Shown piece by piece: positions 33,293-43,920 of a DNA stretch of 64,000 nucleotides. The notes under the pieces were generated by a model, which made no database searches, had not been told where the DNA came from, and worked only from the letters and a program-made list of their open reading frames with translations. Origin of the DNA: Hemicordylus capensis (lineage: Eukaryota; Chordata; Lepidosauria; Squamata; Cordylidae); NCBI RefSeq assembly GCF_027244095.1, contig NC_069662.1, forward strand, positions 84,168,294 through 84,232,293, read 5' to 3'. The position numbers were made by a program, and so were the translations under genes. How positions within the stretch are numbered: position 1 is the first letter of the stretch; each line of letters begins with the position of its first letter.

Positions 33293-33869
33293 CCCAAGCC
33301 TCTTGCCTAGAAACTTCTCTTGGCTGCAGTTGTGGGATCATCTCTGAGACCTTGCTCTTTTGCTGCTGGTGTCTGCTGTGAGTCCCTGACTGTGTGTCAT
33401 ATTAGTGTGTGTCTGTCTCTCTGCTCTCTCTGTGTGTTGTTGTGTGCCACCTTTTGTCCATCTGCCCTCTGTGTCTGTCTCATCTGTCCAAAGTTACCTC
33501 TTTACTTTTCCCTCAACTTTTCCCAACTTTTCCTGTTGTGTTTTCTTCTGTTCTCTTCTTCCTTTACCCTTTCTCTCTCTCCCTCACTCATTCCTCCCAA
33601 AGTTTTGGCTTGCCCTCCGCCCCACCCCCACCCATCTTCTGCATTGCTTTGCTGTTTTTGTGCCTTGCCTGACTTTTGTTCCACTTTTTGACTTTCATTC
33701 AATTTGATTGTTTATTGCTTCTGTGTAAATTTATATATTTGCTGCTTTTGGTTTTTAATTAATAACTTGTGCCATTGTTATTGCTGGCCGCCTGAGTTCT
33801 GTTTCTGAGGATTTAGTTTATATTATTGCTGCAATTGATTCCTTGGGTTCTGATTTTGATTGCTAATTT

Positions 33870-34640
33870 GTTCCCCTCTGGCCCTGCTCCTAGCTTTCCC
33901 CCTCCCTCCCTCCCACGCAGATAAGATTGTTTCCCTCCTCGCTGGTGCTGCTGCCTGTTGAGTCTTGCATTCCTTTGGATTTTGTTGTGTAATTAGGTTC
34001 TTCTGGTTTTGGTTTTGCTCGCTGTGTGTGTCCCACCCACTCCCCAGTCCCTCCCTGGTAGTTGTTGCCCCCCCCCCCCCGAGACTTTCTGGCTGCCTTT
34101 TGTCCAAGGTTTCCTTTTTTTTTACTTTGCATATAGATTTTTTGATTCAAATTTGATTGTTCCCCTCTGTGTGTGGTCCTGCTCCTAGCTTCCCTCCTCC
34201 CTCCCCTCCAGAAACCCACTCCCCCCACCGCCACCTCCTCCACTCCTGCCCTGCCCCCTCCCACCCAGACTGAGTGTTCCCCATCCTCCCTGGTGCTGCT
34301 GCCTGTTGAGTCCTGTCTTCCTTTGGATTTTGTTGTCAAATTAGCTTCTTTTGGTTCTGGTTTTGCTGTGTGTGTCCCACTCCCTTCCTCCCTGCTGGTT
34401 GTTGTTGGTTCCTCCCCCCCACCCCCACCCCCAGACTTTCTGCCCAGTTTGGTCCCAGGTTTTCTTTTTTGGACTTTTTTTCATATTGATTGGTTTGGTT
34501 TGATTCATTGATTGTTCCCTTCTGTGTGGCCCTCTGCTCCTAGCTTCCCGCCCCCTCCCCTCCAGAAACCTACTCCCCCCACTGCCACCTCCTCCACTCC
34601 TGCCCTGCCCCCTCCCACCCAGATTCTGCCCCCTTGAAGC
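33870..34640 (+). repeat. Long tandem repeats in the hAT leader (about 290-355 bp units)
   Basis: Units start near 33870, 34159 and 34514. They share CTGCTCCTAGCTT, CTGGTGCTGCTGCCTGTTGA, CCTTTGGATTTTGTTGT and ACTTTCTG blocks. The first two are full length and diverged by indels. The third breaks off at about 34630. C/T-rich on the plus strand. Confidence 0.8.
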
Positions 34641-34666
34641 ACATTAATCCTCCCCAAACACACCCT

Positions 34667-34850
34667 GCCCTCTGGTCTCTCCCCCTCTTGCCCCCCTGAC
34701 TCTCTGCTACATACCCCAGACCCCCTGAAACACCCCCCACCCCCCAAACACCCTCTGGTCTCTCCCCCCTTGCCCCCCTGACTCCCTGCTACATACCCCA
34801 GACCCCCTGAAACACACCCAACCCCCCCAAACACCCCCTGGTCTCTCCTC
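34667..34850 (+). repeat. Short tandem repeats in the hAT leader (about 80-bp unit)
   Basis: The block CCCTGACTCYCTGCTACATA, CCCCAGACCCCCTGAAACAC and CTGGTCTCTCC occurs twice in full and once in part. Confidence 0.85.
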
Positions 34851-35507
34851 TTGGGACCGCTGCTGCTGCTGTCCTCCCACACCCGAATCCCCCCTCCCTG
34901 CTGCTACATTACAGCTCCTCCTCTCTTCTTCCTCTCTCTCTCTCTCTTTCTCTCTCCTCATCCCTTCACTTCTTCTTCCTCCCACAGCTGCAGCCACACA
35001 GTAGCCTACCTCTGACCTCACCTGGAGGTCCCCGCCATCGATTTTTTTTCTTTTGAAAGTTGTTTGTTCATTTCATTTGTCTCTGCTTGGGGGTGAGTTG
35101 AGCAACAACACATAAATAGTGTTGTCTCCTCACTTCTGCCCCTCCATCGTTGAACTACCCCGGTTGCCTGTGCCTCGTGCGGCCACCCTGCCTGTGTCTC
35201 AGCCCAGGGTGTCTGGCTGGCGGCGGCGCATCCGTGACCAGCAGTGAGCGGCAGGAGAAGGACTGGAAGAAGAAGGGTTAGTGCGAGTGCAATTGTGCAC
35301 CTTTTGTTGCCCCCTTTCTCTCCCTAGCTGGCGGTTTTAAATAGGGACACCCCTATTTTGAAATGCATTTGGGTGTGGGGAGGAGGGAGGGAGCCTTGGA
35401 GAGGAGATGTACTGTTGTAACTTGTGTCTTCATGCCCAATGAAGAAATTGCTGCTGTGTGTTGCATTGCATTGCATGCATCTTGCAGTTGGTTTTTGAAC
35501 AGGTGCC

Positions 35508-35756
35508 TTCCAGAGTGTTTCCTTGCCTCTGGGGCAGAGTGGGGTCATGGGTTCCGATGCTGCCACTACATGCTGGGCCAATGCCATGCCAGAGTGTTTC
35601 CTTGCCTCTGGGGCAGTCTGAGTGGGGTCATGGGCTCTGCTGCTGCCACTACATGCTGGGCCAATGCCATGCCAGAGTGTTTCCTTGCCTCTGGGGCAGT
35701 CTGAGTGGGGTCATGGGTTCTGATGCTAGCACTACATGCTGGGCCAATACACACAT
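35508..35756 (+). repeat. Three tandem copies of a 79-83-bp unit in the hAT leader
   Basis: CAGAGTGTTTCCTTGCCTCT starts at 35511, 35590 and 35673. Each unit ends in CACTACATGCTGGGCCAAT. The copies are nearly identical, so the array is recent. Confidence 0.92.
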
Positions 35757-36267
35757 ATGATGATGATGTTCAAACCATGATGCTGCCACACACTGTGTTT
35801 CAGTTCAAAGGGTTTCCTCCTTTGATCTGCAGGTTCCCAAGCTTTGACTGCATCCCTCCCCCCCGGTAGGTGCTGTGCCCTCCCCCCATCCATTCTCCCC
35901 AAAAATAATAGAAATACCTGCCACCCACACCACAACCACTCCACCCAACTGCCCGTGCCACCCACACCAGGGGTCCACCCTTTAATCCCCATTTAAAAAA
36001 CAAAACAAAACCAGCCCCATCTCCCCAATTGGCTTGACACCCAAATTTTAAAAGGTCACCCTCCCCTCACTTCAATTGGCTTTCCCCCCCATATCAAAAA
36101 GTCTTCCTTTCCCCCCAATTGGCTTACTTTTTCAAAAACAAACTCCCCCCCCCCCGCCAGCTCCAAATCAATTGGCTTTTTTTTTTGCCCCTCACAACCC
36201 CCTCCAAATTATTTTTTTTGATCCTTTCTGGTCTTCCTCTTAAAGTCTCCCTCCTTGTAACCTAAGC

Positions 36268-39025
36268 ATGTCTGAGCGCCGTGTGGCAGGCAGGGCTCGC
36301 TCAAGGTTGCCAGGCAGAGGTGGGAGAGGCCAGGTGCGGGGTGTGCCTGCGGCACGGAGAGGGAGAGGACGCGGGTAGCCCAAGGACACCCCGCTCCTCC
36401 CCATTGGGCATGGGCAAATCTTCGCCCCGGTTCCATCTTTGGTGCGCAGGATCAATTTCCCCCCGCCTGCTGCCGGCAATCACGGCAGAGGCAGAGGCGT
36501 CATTAGGGCTGTGGTGGGTCCCTCCTCGGTGGCACCAGGTGCTGCTGAGGTACCGCCAGTTGTTGTGGTGGAGGAGACTGTGGAGGTGGAAGAGCAGGTA
36601 GAGGGCGGTGAGGATGTAGCCAGGTTATCCCGCCCTCTGGGGCCCCTTCCCCCTATCCTTTCGCCTCTCAGTGGGCCCCCCCCTCGTGAAGCCCAACACT
36701 CTGGTGGGGAGCGGTCTGGCGAGGTGCTGGAGGAGAGGCCTGCCTCTCCGATGCCAGTTGAGCCGGGCCCTTCCTCTGGCGTGGAGGGCAGAAGGGGCGG
36801 GTTGGGTGGCAGCAGTGGGCAAGCAGCGGCGGCCGCCCCCCCCCCCAGGACTGCAGCCGCCCTGCGAGAAACGGCCTAGGACGGCGCCCAGGGCGCAGGA
36901 GGCCAAGGTCAGTGGTGTGTGGGCGCATTTTGAGGTCCCTCAAGATGCCCCATTCCACGCCCGCTGTGTCCACAGCAGGATGCTTGTCAGCCGTGGAAGG
37001 GACCCTGCGCACCTGGGTACGACGCCTATGTGGAGATACATAGAGCATCACCACCCAGGTCTCAGGGGACAGGCTGGCAGCGATAGTGCGCCTTGTGCAT
37101 CTGCCACTAGGGCAGGCAGCGGCAGTGTGCCAGCCAGCAGGCAGGCTACACTGCCAGTCCAGCGGTGGACGCAGTTGTCGGGCAGCCAGCGTATTGTTCG
37201 CGCGGACCATCATCACCTCACCCGCCTCATAGGGGAGATGATTTCCACCGATGACCAGCCGTTTCAGGTGGGCGAGAACAACGGCTTCTGCCGGATTCTC
37301 CAATACCTGGTGCCCGAATACGTCATCCCCTCAAGGACCACGTTCAGCCAGAACGTGGTCCCCTCCCTGTACCGCCAGTGCAGGGAGCTCGTGTCGGCCG
37401 AGCTGCGTGCAGCTCCGGCCGGGACAAGCGTGCATTTCACGACTGACCTCTGGACCAGTGTCAGTGGGATGCACGCTGCTTTCCTGGCCCTCACTGCCCA
37501 CTGGTGGGGACCGGAGAGTGAGGGGACCTCCTCGGGTGATGCTTCCGGGTCCGGCGTGGCTCCCGCTGCACTACGGCACAGGTGGGCTGTCCTGCACGTG
37601 GAGACGATGGACACGAGGCACACCGGGGAGGAGGTGGCGGCCGCACTCGACCGCCAGATAGAGTGGATTGGCGGGTGTCCACACCTCTCCCATGGCTTCA
37701 TTGTCACCGACAATGGAGCCAACATTACCGCCGCTGTCGAGACGTTCATGGACTGTGTGAACATACGGTGTATGGCACACACACTCCATCTGACCGTCAG
37801 GGACGCCCTTGGCCTTAAGGAGCTGAAGGCGTCCCAGGAGAGGGGGGGCCGCCCCGTCCCAGTTGCTGTTGCTGCCATGGCCACGCTTGTGGATAAGTCC
37901 CACAAGCTGGCCGCCCACTTCCACCGCAGTGAGAAGTCCAGGAGACTGCTTCGCCACAAGCAGGATGACCTTGGGCTTCCTCGCCATCTCATCCCTTCAG
38001 ATGTTGAGATGCGGTGGAACTCCACCTTCCTCCTGTTCCAGCGCCTTTTGGAGCAGGAGAGAGCCCTTGTCGCCCTGGCGAGGGACGAGTCCTTGGATGT
38101 CTGCGACCTCTCGAACGCAGAGTGGAAGCAGATGTCTGAGGCGGTGTCGGCACTCCAGCCCTTCCAATTTGCCATGAAGGGCTTGTGTGCTGACACCACT
38201 CCCTTGAGCCAGGCGCTGCCCACAGCTATGGGTCTGGAGAAGCTGATAGGTGAACTCCAGATTTCTCTGACCACGCCAGAGGGTCGTGCTCTGGCTGGGA
38301 GGCTGAAGTCTGGGGTTGACAGGCGGCTCATTGGGGTGCTGGGAGAGAGGGAGGAGTATGTCCTCGCTTGTCTCTGTTACCCAGCCCTCAAGGGCAATGC
38401 TGTGAGTGCCGACAAATTGCCCAGGTGGAGGGGCATCCTGGTAGACAAGGTTAGGGAGGAGGAGGCCGCTAGGGCCCGCAGAGACCAGGATGTTGGTAGT
38501 GGTGCGGGGGCAGCCACCCAACACGCACCCAGCAGCAGCATGGGTGGTCAGCCGGCGTCAGCTTCCCCTTCCCCTTCCTCTTCCCAGTCCAGCAGCGCAG
38601 CATCCCAAGCGGTGCCATCGCAGCAGCCAGTTGCTTCCAACTCGAGATCCGCCCAGTGGTTTCAGCGGTTCTGCTATGGCGCCATGCCTGGTATGCGGGA
38701 GGCTCGACCTGCCAGGCCCCCCTCCAGTGCTGAGCAATGCGTTGCGCAGTACTTGGAGGAGCCTGTGGAGGAAGACGGCGTGGACTGCGCACAGTTCTGG
38801 GCGAGCCGCCGCCAAGTCTGGCCAGACCTGGTGGTGGTGGCTGTGCGCCTCCTCTCCTGCCCCCCAACCAGTGTCCAGAGCGAGCGGGTGTTTTCACATG
38901 CCGGGGACATGGTGACACCCTCTCGCTCCCGCTTGGACCCTGGTCTGGTGGAGCAGCTGGTCTTCCTTAAGGTGAACCTCCCCCTGTCGGGCTACCCCAA
39001 GCTGGAGTTTGAGCCGGGCAAGTGA
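36268..39025 (+). CDS. hAT-Ac/ZBED-like transposase, nearly intact (one stop, one frameshift)
   Basis: The likely start is ATG at 36268 (MSERRVAGRARSRLPGRGGR...). An Arg/Gly- and Pro-rich leader follows, with an in-frame TAG at 36376-36378. The frame shifts in an 11-C run (36836-36846), then stays open to TGA at 39023-39025. Domains: a basic KRPRTAPR segment; a BED-type finger around WAHFEV (Trp codon 36920); an RNase H-like core with first Asp in TTDLWTS (codon 37445), second Asp in TDNGAN (37709), and CMAH (37769), a C-x2-H; an RWNSTFLL motif; a Ser/Gln-rich linker (about 38500-38660); and a hATC dimerisation domain holding the Glu in SVQSERVFSHAG (38882). Those D, D and E are the expected catalytic triad. 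About 915 codons without the two lesions, at the long end for the family. In the BED finger the second Cys is Ser (36974) and the first His is Tyr (37037), so zinc binding may be lost. Confidence 0.9.
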
Positions 39026-39775
39026 TTACCGTGGGTTGCCCTATGGTTGGTCACCTGCCTGGCTCGACCTCTGTGCTTATCCTTACCCCCCCCTTCCACC
39101 TCTAGCTGAGCTGACGTGCCAGATGCTGAGCCGTGCCAGCCAGTCGCAGCGTGTAGTGTGCCCACACAGAGATGCATTGGTAGTAGTAGTTGTAGTGCTG
39201 CGACTGGCCAGACGTTTACAATGCCCATGCCCACCTAAAAAGAAGCCCAATGCTGACCAGCACAGGCCCTTATCTCTCCACCTGTCAGCTTTTGGGGACC
39301 TGGCGTGGGCACGGCACACACCCCAAAAGTAGCACAGCCCAAATAGTACTAGACTCAGCAGCAGCGGCGGGTATACGTTCTAATGCAGTGTAAATATTGT
39401 AAATACTTGTATGTAAATACACATGTAAATAATTTTTTCTTTAAAACCCCATGTTAAAACCAACCCTCAAAATTATGCAGAAGAAAAAAAAAGGTGACAA
39501 AGGAGAACAAAGTGATTGATGAATGCTAAATGAATTAATTTTATTGAAAATGTTACCAGAAATCATGTGTGGGGTGGGGCTTGGTTTACATGGAGAAAAT
39601 AATTTGATGATTTTTTATAATGAAACGAATGAATTATTATCATCTTATGTTCATCTTGATTGTGGTCACTGTTGATGTTGTCTGATGGCAAAAAATCAAA
39701 CACCATCAGAATAGCAATGAACTGGCTGCCAACACAACATATTGATTGATAACTATGCAGGGGGGGAATTGGGTC

Positions 39776-39822
<47 letters not shown>

Positions 39823-40443
39823 TGCAGGCTCAGTCTGTCTCTTCCTGTTGTGTGCCTCAGTGTCTGTCTGTGTGAATGGATGCCTAGCACTGTCTCTGTG
39901 TGTGGATGCTTTCTGTGTAGTGTGCTGTCTTCTGTGTCTGTGCTGTGTGTCTGTCTACATTTTTTTCCTCCCCCCCCCATGCCTCCCTCCATCCCTCCCC
40001 TCATCCTCCCCCCTTCCTCTTCACCACCCTCCATCCTCCCTTCCAGCCCACCACCACCTCACCTGCCCCCAAACCCCGGCCTGGCAGATGATGAGAATCT
40101 GGTCTCCCACCGAAGCACACACGTGATCATGTGTGTGCATAATATGTGGCTGACCCAACTCTGAGCCGGACCCTCCTCCCCCTTCAATCCCCTCTGCCAC
40201 ATCCCTCTCCCCTTCCCCTTTCTTCCCCCCTTCCGTCCCCCCTCCCCTCCCTCCCTCCCTCCCCCCTCCTAGCTAGCAGCGCACACATACACACACTAAA
40301 CACCTGTGGTGGCAAACACCACCAGCACACATGCACTCACACTGGTGCCACCACCTACCTTGGGCCTCTCTGTGTCCTTGAGCAAATATGTGGTGGTGGA
40401 CCAGAGAAGCATTTCTTTCAAGTAAGGCAAAAGGCATGCACTC

Positions 40444-40478
<35 letters not shown>

Positions 40479-40500
40479 GGTGAAAAGACAAGAAGAGGCA
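39026..40500 (+). other. hAT 3' region with microsatellites
   Basis: It follows the transposase stop codon. It contains a (GT)n run at 39779-39821, a C/T-rich tract at about 39967-40272 and an (AC)n run at 40449-40474. No AATAAA was seen close to the stop. ORFs here are repeat-coded shadows. Confidence 0.7.
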
Positions 40501-41514
40501 ACTTCTAGAACCAGCAGCAGCAGGTAAGTGTTGTGTAATTGTGTTGCTTCCCAATGCCACTGCCCATGCTCAATGCTCAGTCTGCTGACACTAAACTAGC
40601 TACTATCATCCTCACACGCAGCTGAGCTGAGCTGCTGCACAGCACTCACTAACTAGACACTACAGCTGGTGGTGGTAGAAAAGAAGAAGATGTCCTGTCC
40701 TGGTGGATTTTAAACTTTCAAATCTGTGCTAGGATTGCCTCGCCTCCTCCTGCTGCCTGTAATTGCGCCCTCTCCCCTTGCAGTTGCGTCGTGATGGGTT
40801 GGTGTGCATGCGCCGTCTACTTAGGTCTCCTCCTCATGTTGGCTTGGCTTGCTAGGCACTGGCTGGCAGCAGCTGTTGGCTGTGTGCTAGGCTCAGGCTG
40901 TGGTGCACATGACTGGAATGGGAATGTTAGTGTAGCAGCAACACACTGGATGTGGTGGTAGCAGTAGTTGTTGTTGTTGTTGCTGGGCTGGTGGCTGCTG
41001 GCCTGTGCTGACTCTGCGCACTTGGTCTGGTTTGGATGCAGATGTAGGGTGTGTGTGCATCATCCATGGGGAGCAGCAGAGCAGAGCAGGTTGGCTGGCT
41101 TCTGTCTGTCGGGCCTAGTCAGTGGCAGGCACTGAGTGAGGCGGTGGTTTCTTTGGGCATCACATCACCCATCATGCAGAGCAGCAGGTCTGCTGCTCTG
41201 CTGCTCCGCCTCCTGCTTCTTCTCTGTGTGTGTGCTGTTGTGCTTAGTGTGCTGCTCCACTGCTGCTGCTGTGCTGGCAGGCAGCAACAGCAGTGGCCTT
41301 TTTGTTAGATCAGAGAGTTGGTGTTGTCTCTCTGAGTGTCCTCTTAGTTGCTTGGATAGGTGTGGTGGTAGTAGGTAGGCATTAAGGTGGACTGACTGGG
41401 TGTTACGTGTTAGGGCGCCCAGAGAGAGGGGCAAAAAAGCTGGGGTGGCAATTGTTGGGTTGCACCTAGCATTGTTGGTGGATTTCTAGAAAAGAAGAGA
41501 AAAAATCCCTTTGG
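40501..41514 (+). other. hAT 3' region, GC-rich, no gene recognised
   Basis: It is rich in CTG/CAG-type trinucleotides (for example 40970-41290). ORFs of about 85 codons on either strand have no recognisable similarity. Confidence 0.5.
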
Positions 41515-41940
41515 CTAGCTAGATTGGGGTTTTTGGGGGGGGCAGCCCCGGACCCGCCTCTGTGGGGTGGCAGCACCCCCAAAGTAGGTCCGGGGCCATG
41601 GCAAAAATGGCCTCAGTCCCTCCCAGCAATCCCCAGGGAGATAGGAGTGATGGTTTTTTTATTAGGATTTCCTAAGGCATTAAATGAATAACTGTCTCTC
41701 TATGTGGCTTTTTATCACCTTTCACCCAGTGACACACATTCTATTCTTTCCAATTAGATATTATTTAATGCCTTAGAAAATCTTAATAAAAAAAACCATC
41801 ACTCCTATCTCTCCGGGGATTGCTGGGAAGGACTGAGGCCATTTTTGCCATGGCCCCAGACCCACTTTGGGGGTGCTGCCGCCCGACAGAGGCAGGTCTG
41901 GGGCAGCCCAAAAACCCCATTCTAGCCAATGGGAAATTTT
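41515..41940. repeat. Large inverted repeat near the hAT right end
   Basis: A left arm of about 170 bp (41515-41685) pairs with a right arm at about 41755-41940, over a spacer of about 70 bp. Matching landmarks are GGTCCGGGGCCATGGCAAAA with its complement near 41850, and AGTGATGGTTTTTTTATTA with its complement near 41788. The arms could fold into a long hairpin. Confidence 0.88.
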
Positions 41941-42169
41941 TTATTTTCAAAAATTCATCCATAATACTAGGAGCAACCAATTGCCTTGGGATTGTTGGGG
42001 TGGAGGACACCCATGGGTGGCTACCACCCACCCCAGCTTTTTGCCCCTAAGTGCTCCACATAGGGAGTTATGGGCAAAAATGGAGAATTTTTAAAAAATT
42101 GTAAAAAATTAGAGGAAGGTCCAAGCGACTTGAAATTTGGGTGGCAGGTAGAACACAAGATCCCCTTCA

Positions 42170-42341
42170 AAACCAGCTACTTTTTGAGATCCGAACCAGT
42201 TCGATTCAGATCCGAACCGGTTCAGATCCGAACCGGACCGGGGGTGGTTCGGGCAAAACCAAAACCAAACCACCCCGGTCCGGTTCGGACCCGGTTCAGA
42301 TCCGAACCAAACCGGGAGAACCAGTTTTATGCACATCCCTA
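42170..42341 (-). repeat. hAT right terminal and subterminal repeats
   Basis: Several GATCCGAACC and AACCGGTTC repeats (42179-42235 and 42280-42308) lead to the terminal CACATCCCTA. The right end has 18 bp (42314-42331) between the terminal decamer and the shared 23-bp block, where the left end has one base. Confidence 0.9.
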
Positions 42342-42349
42342 GTGTGGGT
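42342..42349. repeat. hAT target-site duplication, right (GTGTGGGT)
   Basis: It is identical to 32838-32845 and marks the right boundary of the 9.5-kb element. Confidence 0.95.
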
Positions 42350-42790
42350 GGGAAGAGAAAGTAGCCTCCATTAGCTTCTGTACCTTTAGAGGAGGCCACA
42401 GTGGAGACGGCAGAGAATCATCGGAGGTGGTGGGGGTTGGTGGCAGGCAGGCAGGGCAGGGGTCAGTGGTGGGCAGGGGTAGAGCCACCATTGCACAGGG
42501 AAGTTCAAAGAACCCAGGCCACCATGTCCAGGAGTCATGCCTGACACCCCAGCCACACCTCCTGCATCTGTCGTCAGACACAGGGTATGTGGTTGCATTT
42601 GCAAATGGATTTGCACACATTCAGAGACACAATCTAAGCTCCAGCTGACCTGGGCTGTCATTTGGGAGGCCAGCGGGGGCTTGGAGGACCCCCACCCCAC
42701 CACCTCCAGTACCTCTCCACTGCCTCTGCAGTGGCCTCCTCTAAAGGTATGGAGGCTGATGGAAGCCACTTTCATGCATCTGGAATGCAT
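42350..42790. mobile_element. Palindromic MITE-like element
   Basis: Inverted arms lie near 42364-42445 (GTACCTTTAGAGGAGGCCAC) and 42690-42765 (GTGGCCTCCTCTAAAGGTA). The middle contains CAGCCACACCTCCTGC...GTCAGACACAGGGT and TTTGCAAATGGATTTGCA. The middle is related to 59770-59865, which suggests one family. The ends are not defined. Confidence 0.6.
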
Positions 42791-43537
42791 CTGGAATGCA
42801 AGCTTCTGACTTAGCAGAATTAACTAGTGCAGCATTCTTGTACTAGTGCAACACATGTGCATTTGCACCTGAACATCTCATGGAGCAACACTATTTTATC
42901 TACCAGGCCTTTCTCAAAAAATGTTCTGGACATTTCACCTTCAACTAAATGATCTTGTTTTGTATCCTTGTTTGTGCACAGAGAGAACCAGACAGACATC
43001 CTTCTTTTGCCCTTGATAATTCTGTAGTACAGTACATGTGATCTGCATGAGCAAAGGATTCAGATTTTATAGATGCTCTATTTAGTCATAAAGCAACAGA
43101 TGTTATCTATTGTTATAGGAACTAGGTAGCATATGCTTCTTCAGGAAATACATTAATTTCAAGATGGGAAACCTGATTTAAATGACTATTTAATAGCCAT
43201 CTTTTTTCTTAGTAATTTAAATCATTTTGATTTAAATCAGTCCACCCTGCGGTATATTTAAGCTCATTTATGACTAAAGATGCGCAATCTGTGGGCAGTT
43301 ATGCAACCTGAGTTCTCTTCACAGCTTTCTTTGATCTGTACCTCCAGGATTTAGGGAGAAGACCATTCACAATGAACTTTTCAACAATGAAACATAAAAT
43401 GTATTAAAACGGCATTCTACAAAGATATCATTTTCCCTCTTTATGGTGGGGAGGTTGCTGTCACACATAGCTGATGATCTTAAGTTGAGGAAACTTATCT
43501 TTTAAAAGGATGAAATTTAAGGGTCATAGTAGATGTT
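42791..43537. other. No recognised feature
   Basis: A CTAGTGCARCA motif occurs twice near 42827 and 42843. Otherwise I see no gene or family repeat. Confidence 0.4.
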
Positions 43538-43920
43538 GAGGCTGTACACATGAGCAGCCAAACCCAGGCTTCATCAGGCGCTGCCTCCTCTGCAAGCCTG
43601 GGAATTTACCCCAGGCTTTAACCTTTACCCCAGGTTTGGGGTCATGGGCATGCAACCCATGAGTTGGGCACCTAGAGCTCCCAACTCCCGGGGAAATCCC
43701 CCAATGTACCACGCTCATCGTGCAGCAGTGCATTGTGGGATTCCTGGAAGTGAGTCCTGGACTCCAGAGATCTGCACTGCATGGAGCAGCGTGGATCGTG
43801 TGGGCATGCAATGGTGTGCCAGAGTGGACATCGCTGATCATCTGGTGGAAAGGTAGATCCATCCCTGCCTTCCCTGCTACATGCCCTCCTCTCCCCTATT
43901 ATGTTTGTGAGAATGACCTT
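43538..43920. mobile_element. MITE with GAGGCTGTAC terminus and 3-bp duplication
   Basis: The left end is GAGGCTGTACACATGAGC and the complement of the right end is AAGGTCATTCTCACAAAC. Flanking GTT occurs at 43535-43537 and 43921-43923. The interior blocks AACCCAGGCTT, AGGTTTGGGGTCATG and CAATGTACC are shared with 52521-53076, so these are two copies of one family. It is non-coding. Confidence 0.75.

Larger units (their letters stand above)
32846..42341 (+). mobile_element. 9.5-kb hAT DNA transposon, near-intact and nearly complete
   Basis: The termini are TAGGGATGTG at both ends in inverted orientation, followed by a 23-bp identical inverted block (32857-32879 and 42291-42313). The target duplication is perfect. 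Both ends carry several GGTTCGGATC/GATCCGAACC and GAACCGGTTC repeats. Such subterminal motifs are known transposase-binding sites in hAT elements; their role here is inferred. Order: left end, candidate promoter, long repeat-rich leader (about 33.3-36.27 kb), one transposase gene (36268-39025), then a 3.3-kb 3' region with microsatellites and a large inverted repeat. No other gene cargo was recognised. The coding part is GC-rich and full of CpG, unlike its flanks, which suggests a young insertion. The size is large for a hAT with one gene. Confidence 0.93.

Noticed and set aside
33890-34882. Gly/Arg-rich ORFs of up to 149 codons on the minus strand
   Set aside because: They follow the C/T-rich tandem repeats of the hAT leader and repeat with them. 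They are composition effects.
37264-38331. A 355-codon ORF on the minus strand of the hAT transposase gene (and a 211-codon one at 36668-37303)
   Set aside because: They lie exactly antisense to the clear transposase core, in GC-rich sequence where stops are rare. The peptides show no recognisable domain.
36268-39025. A CpG island marking a host promoter
   Set aside because: The CpG-rich stretch is the transposase coding sequence inside an element with a perfect target duplication.
39742-40164. ORFs of 120-140 codons in the hAT 3' region
   Set aside because: They are coded by the (GT)n run and the C/T-rich tract, giving Cys-Val and Pro repeats.
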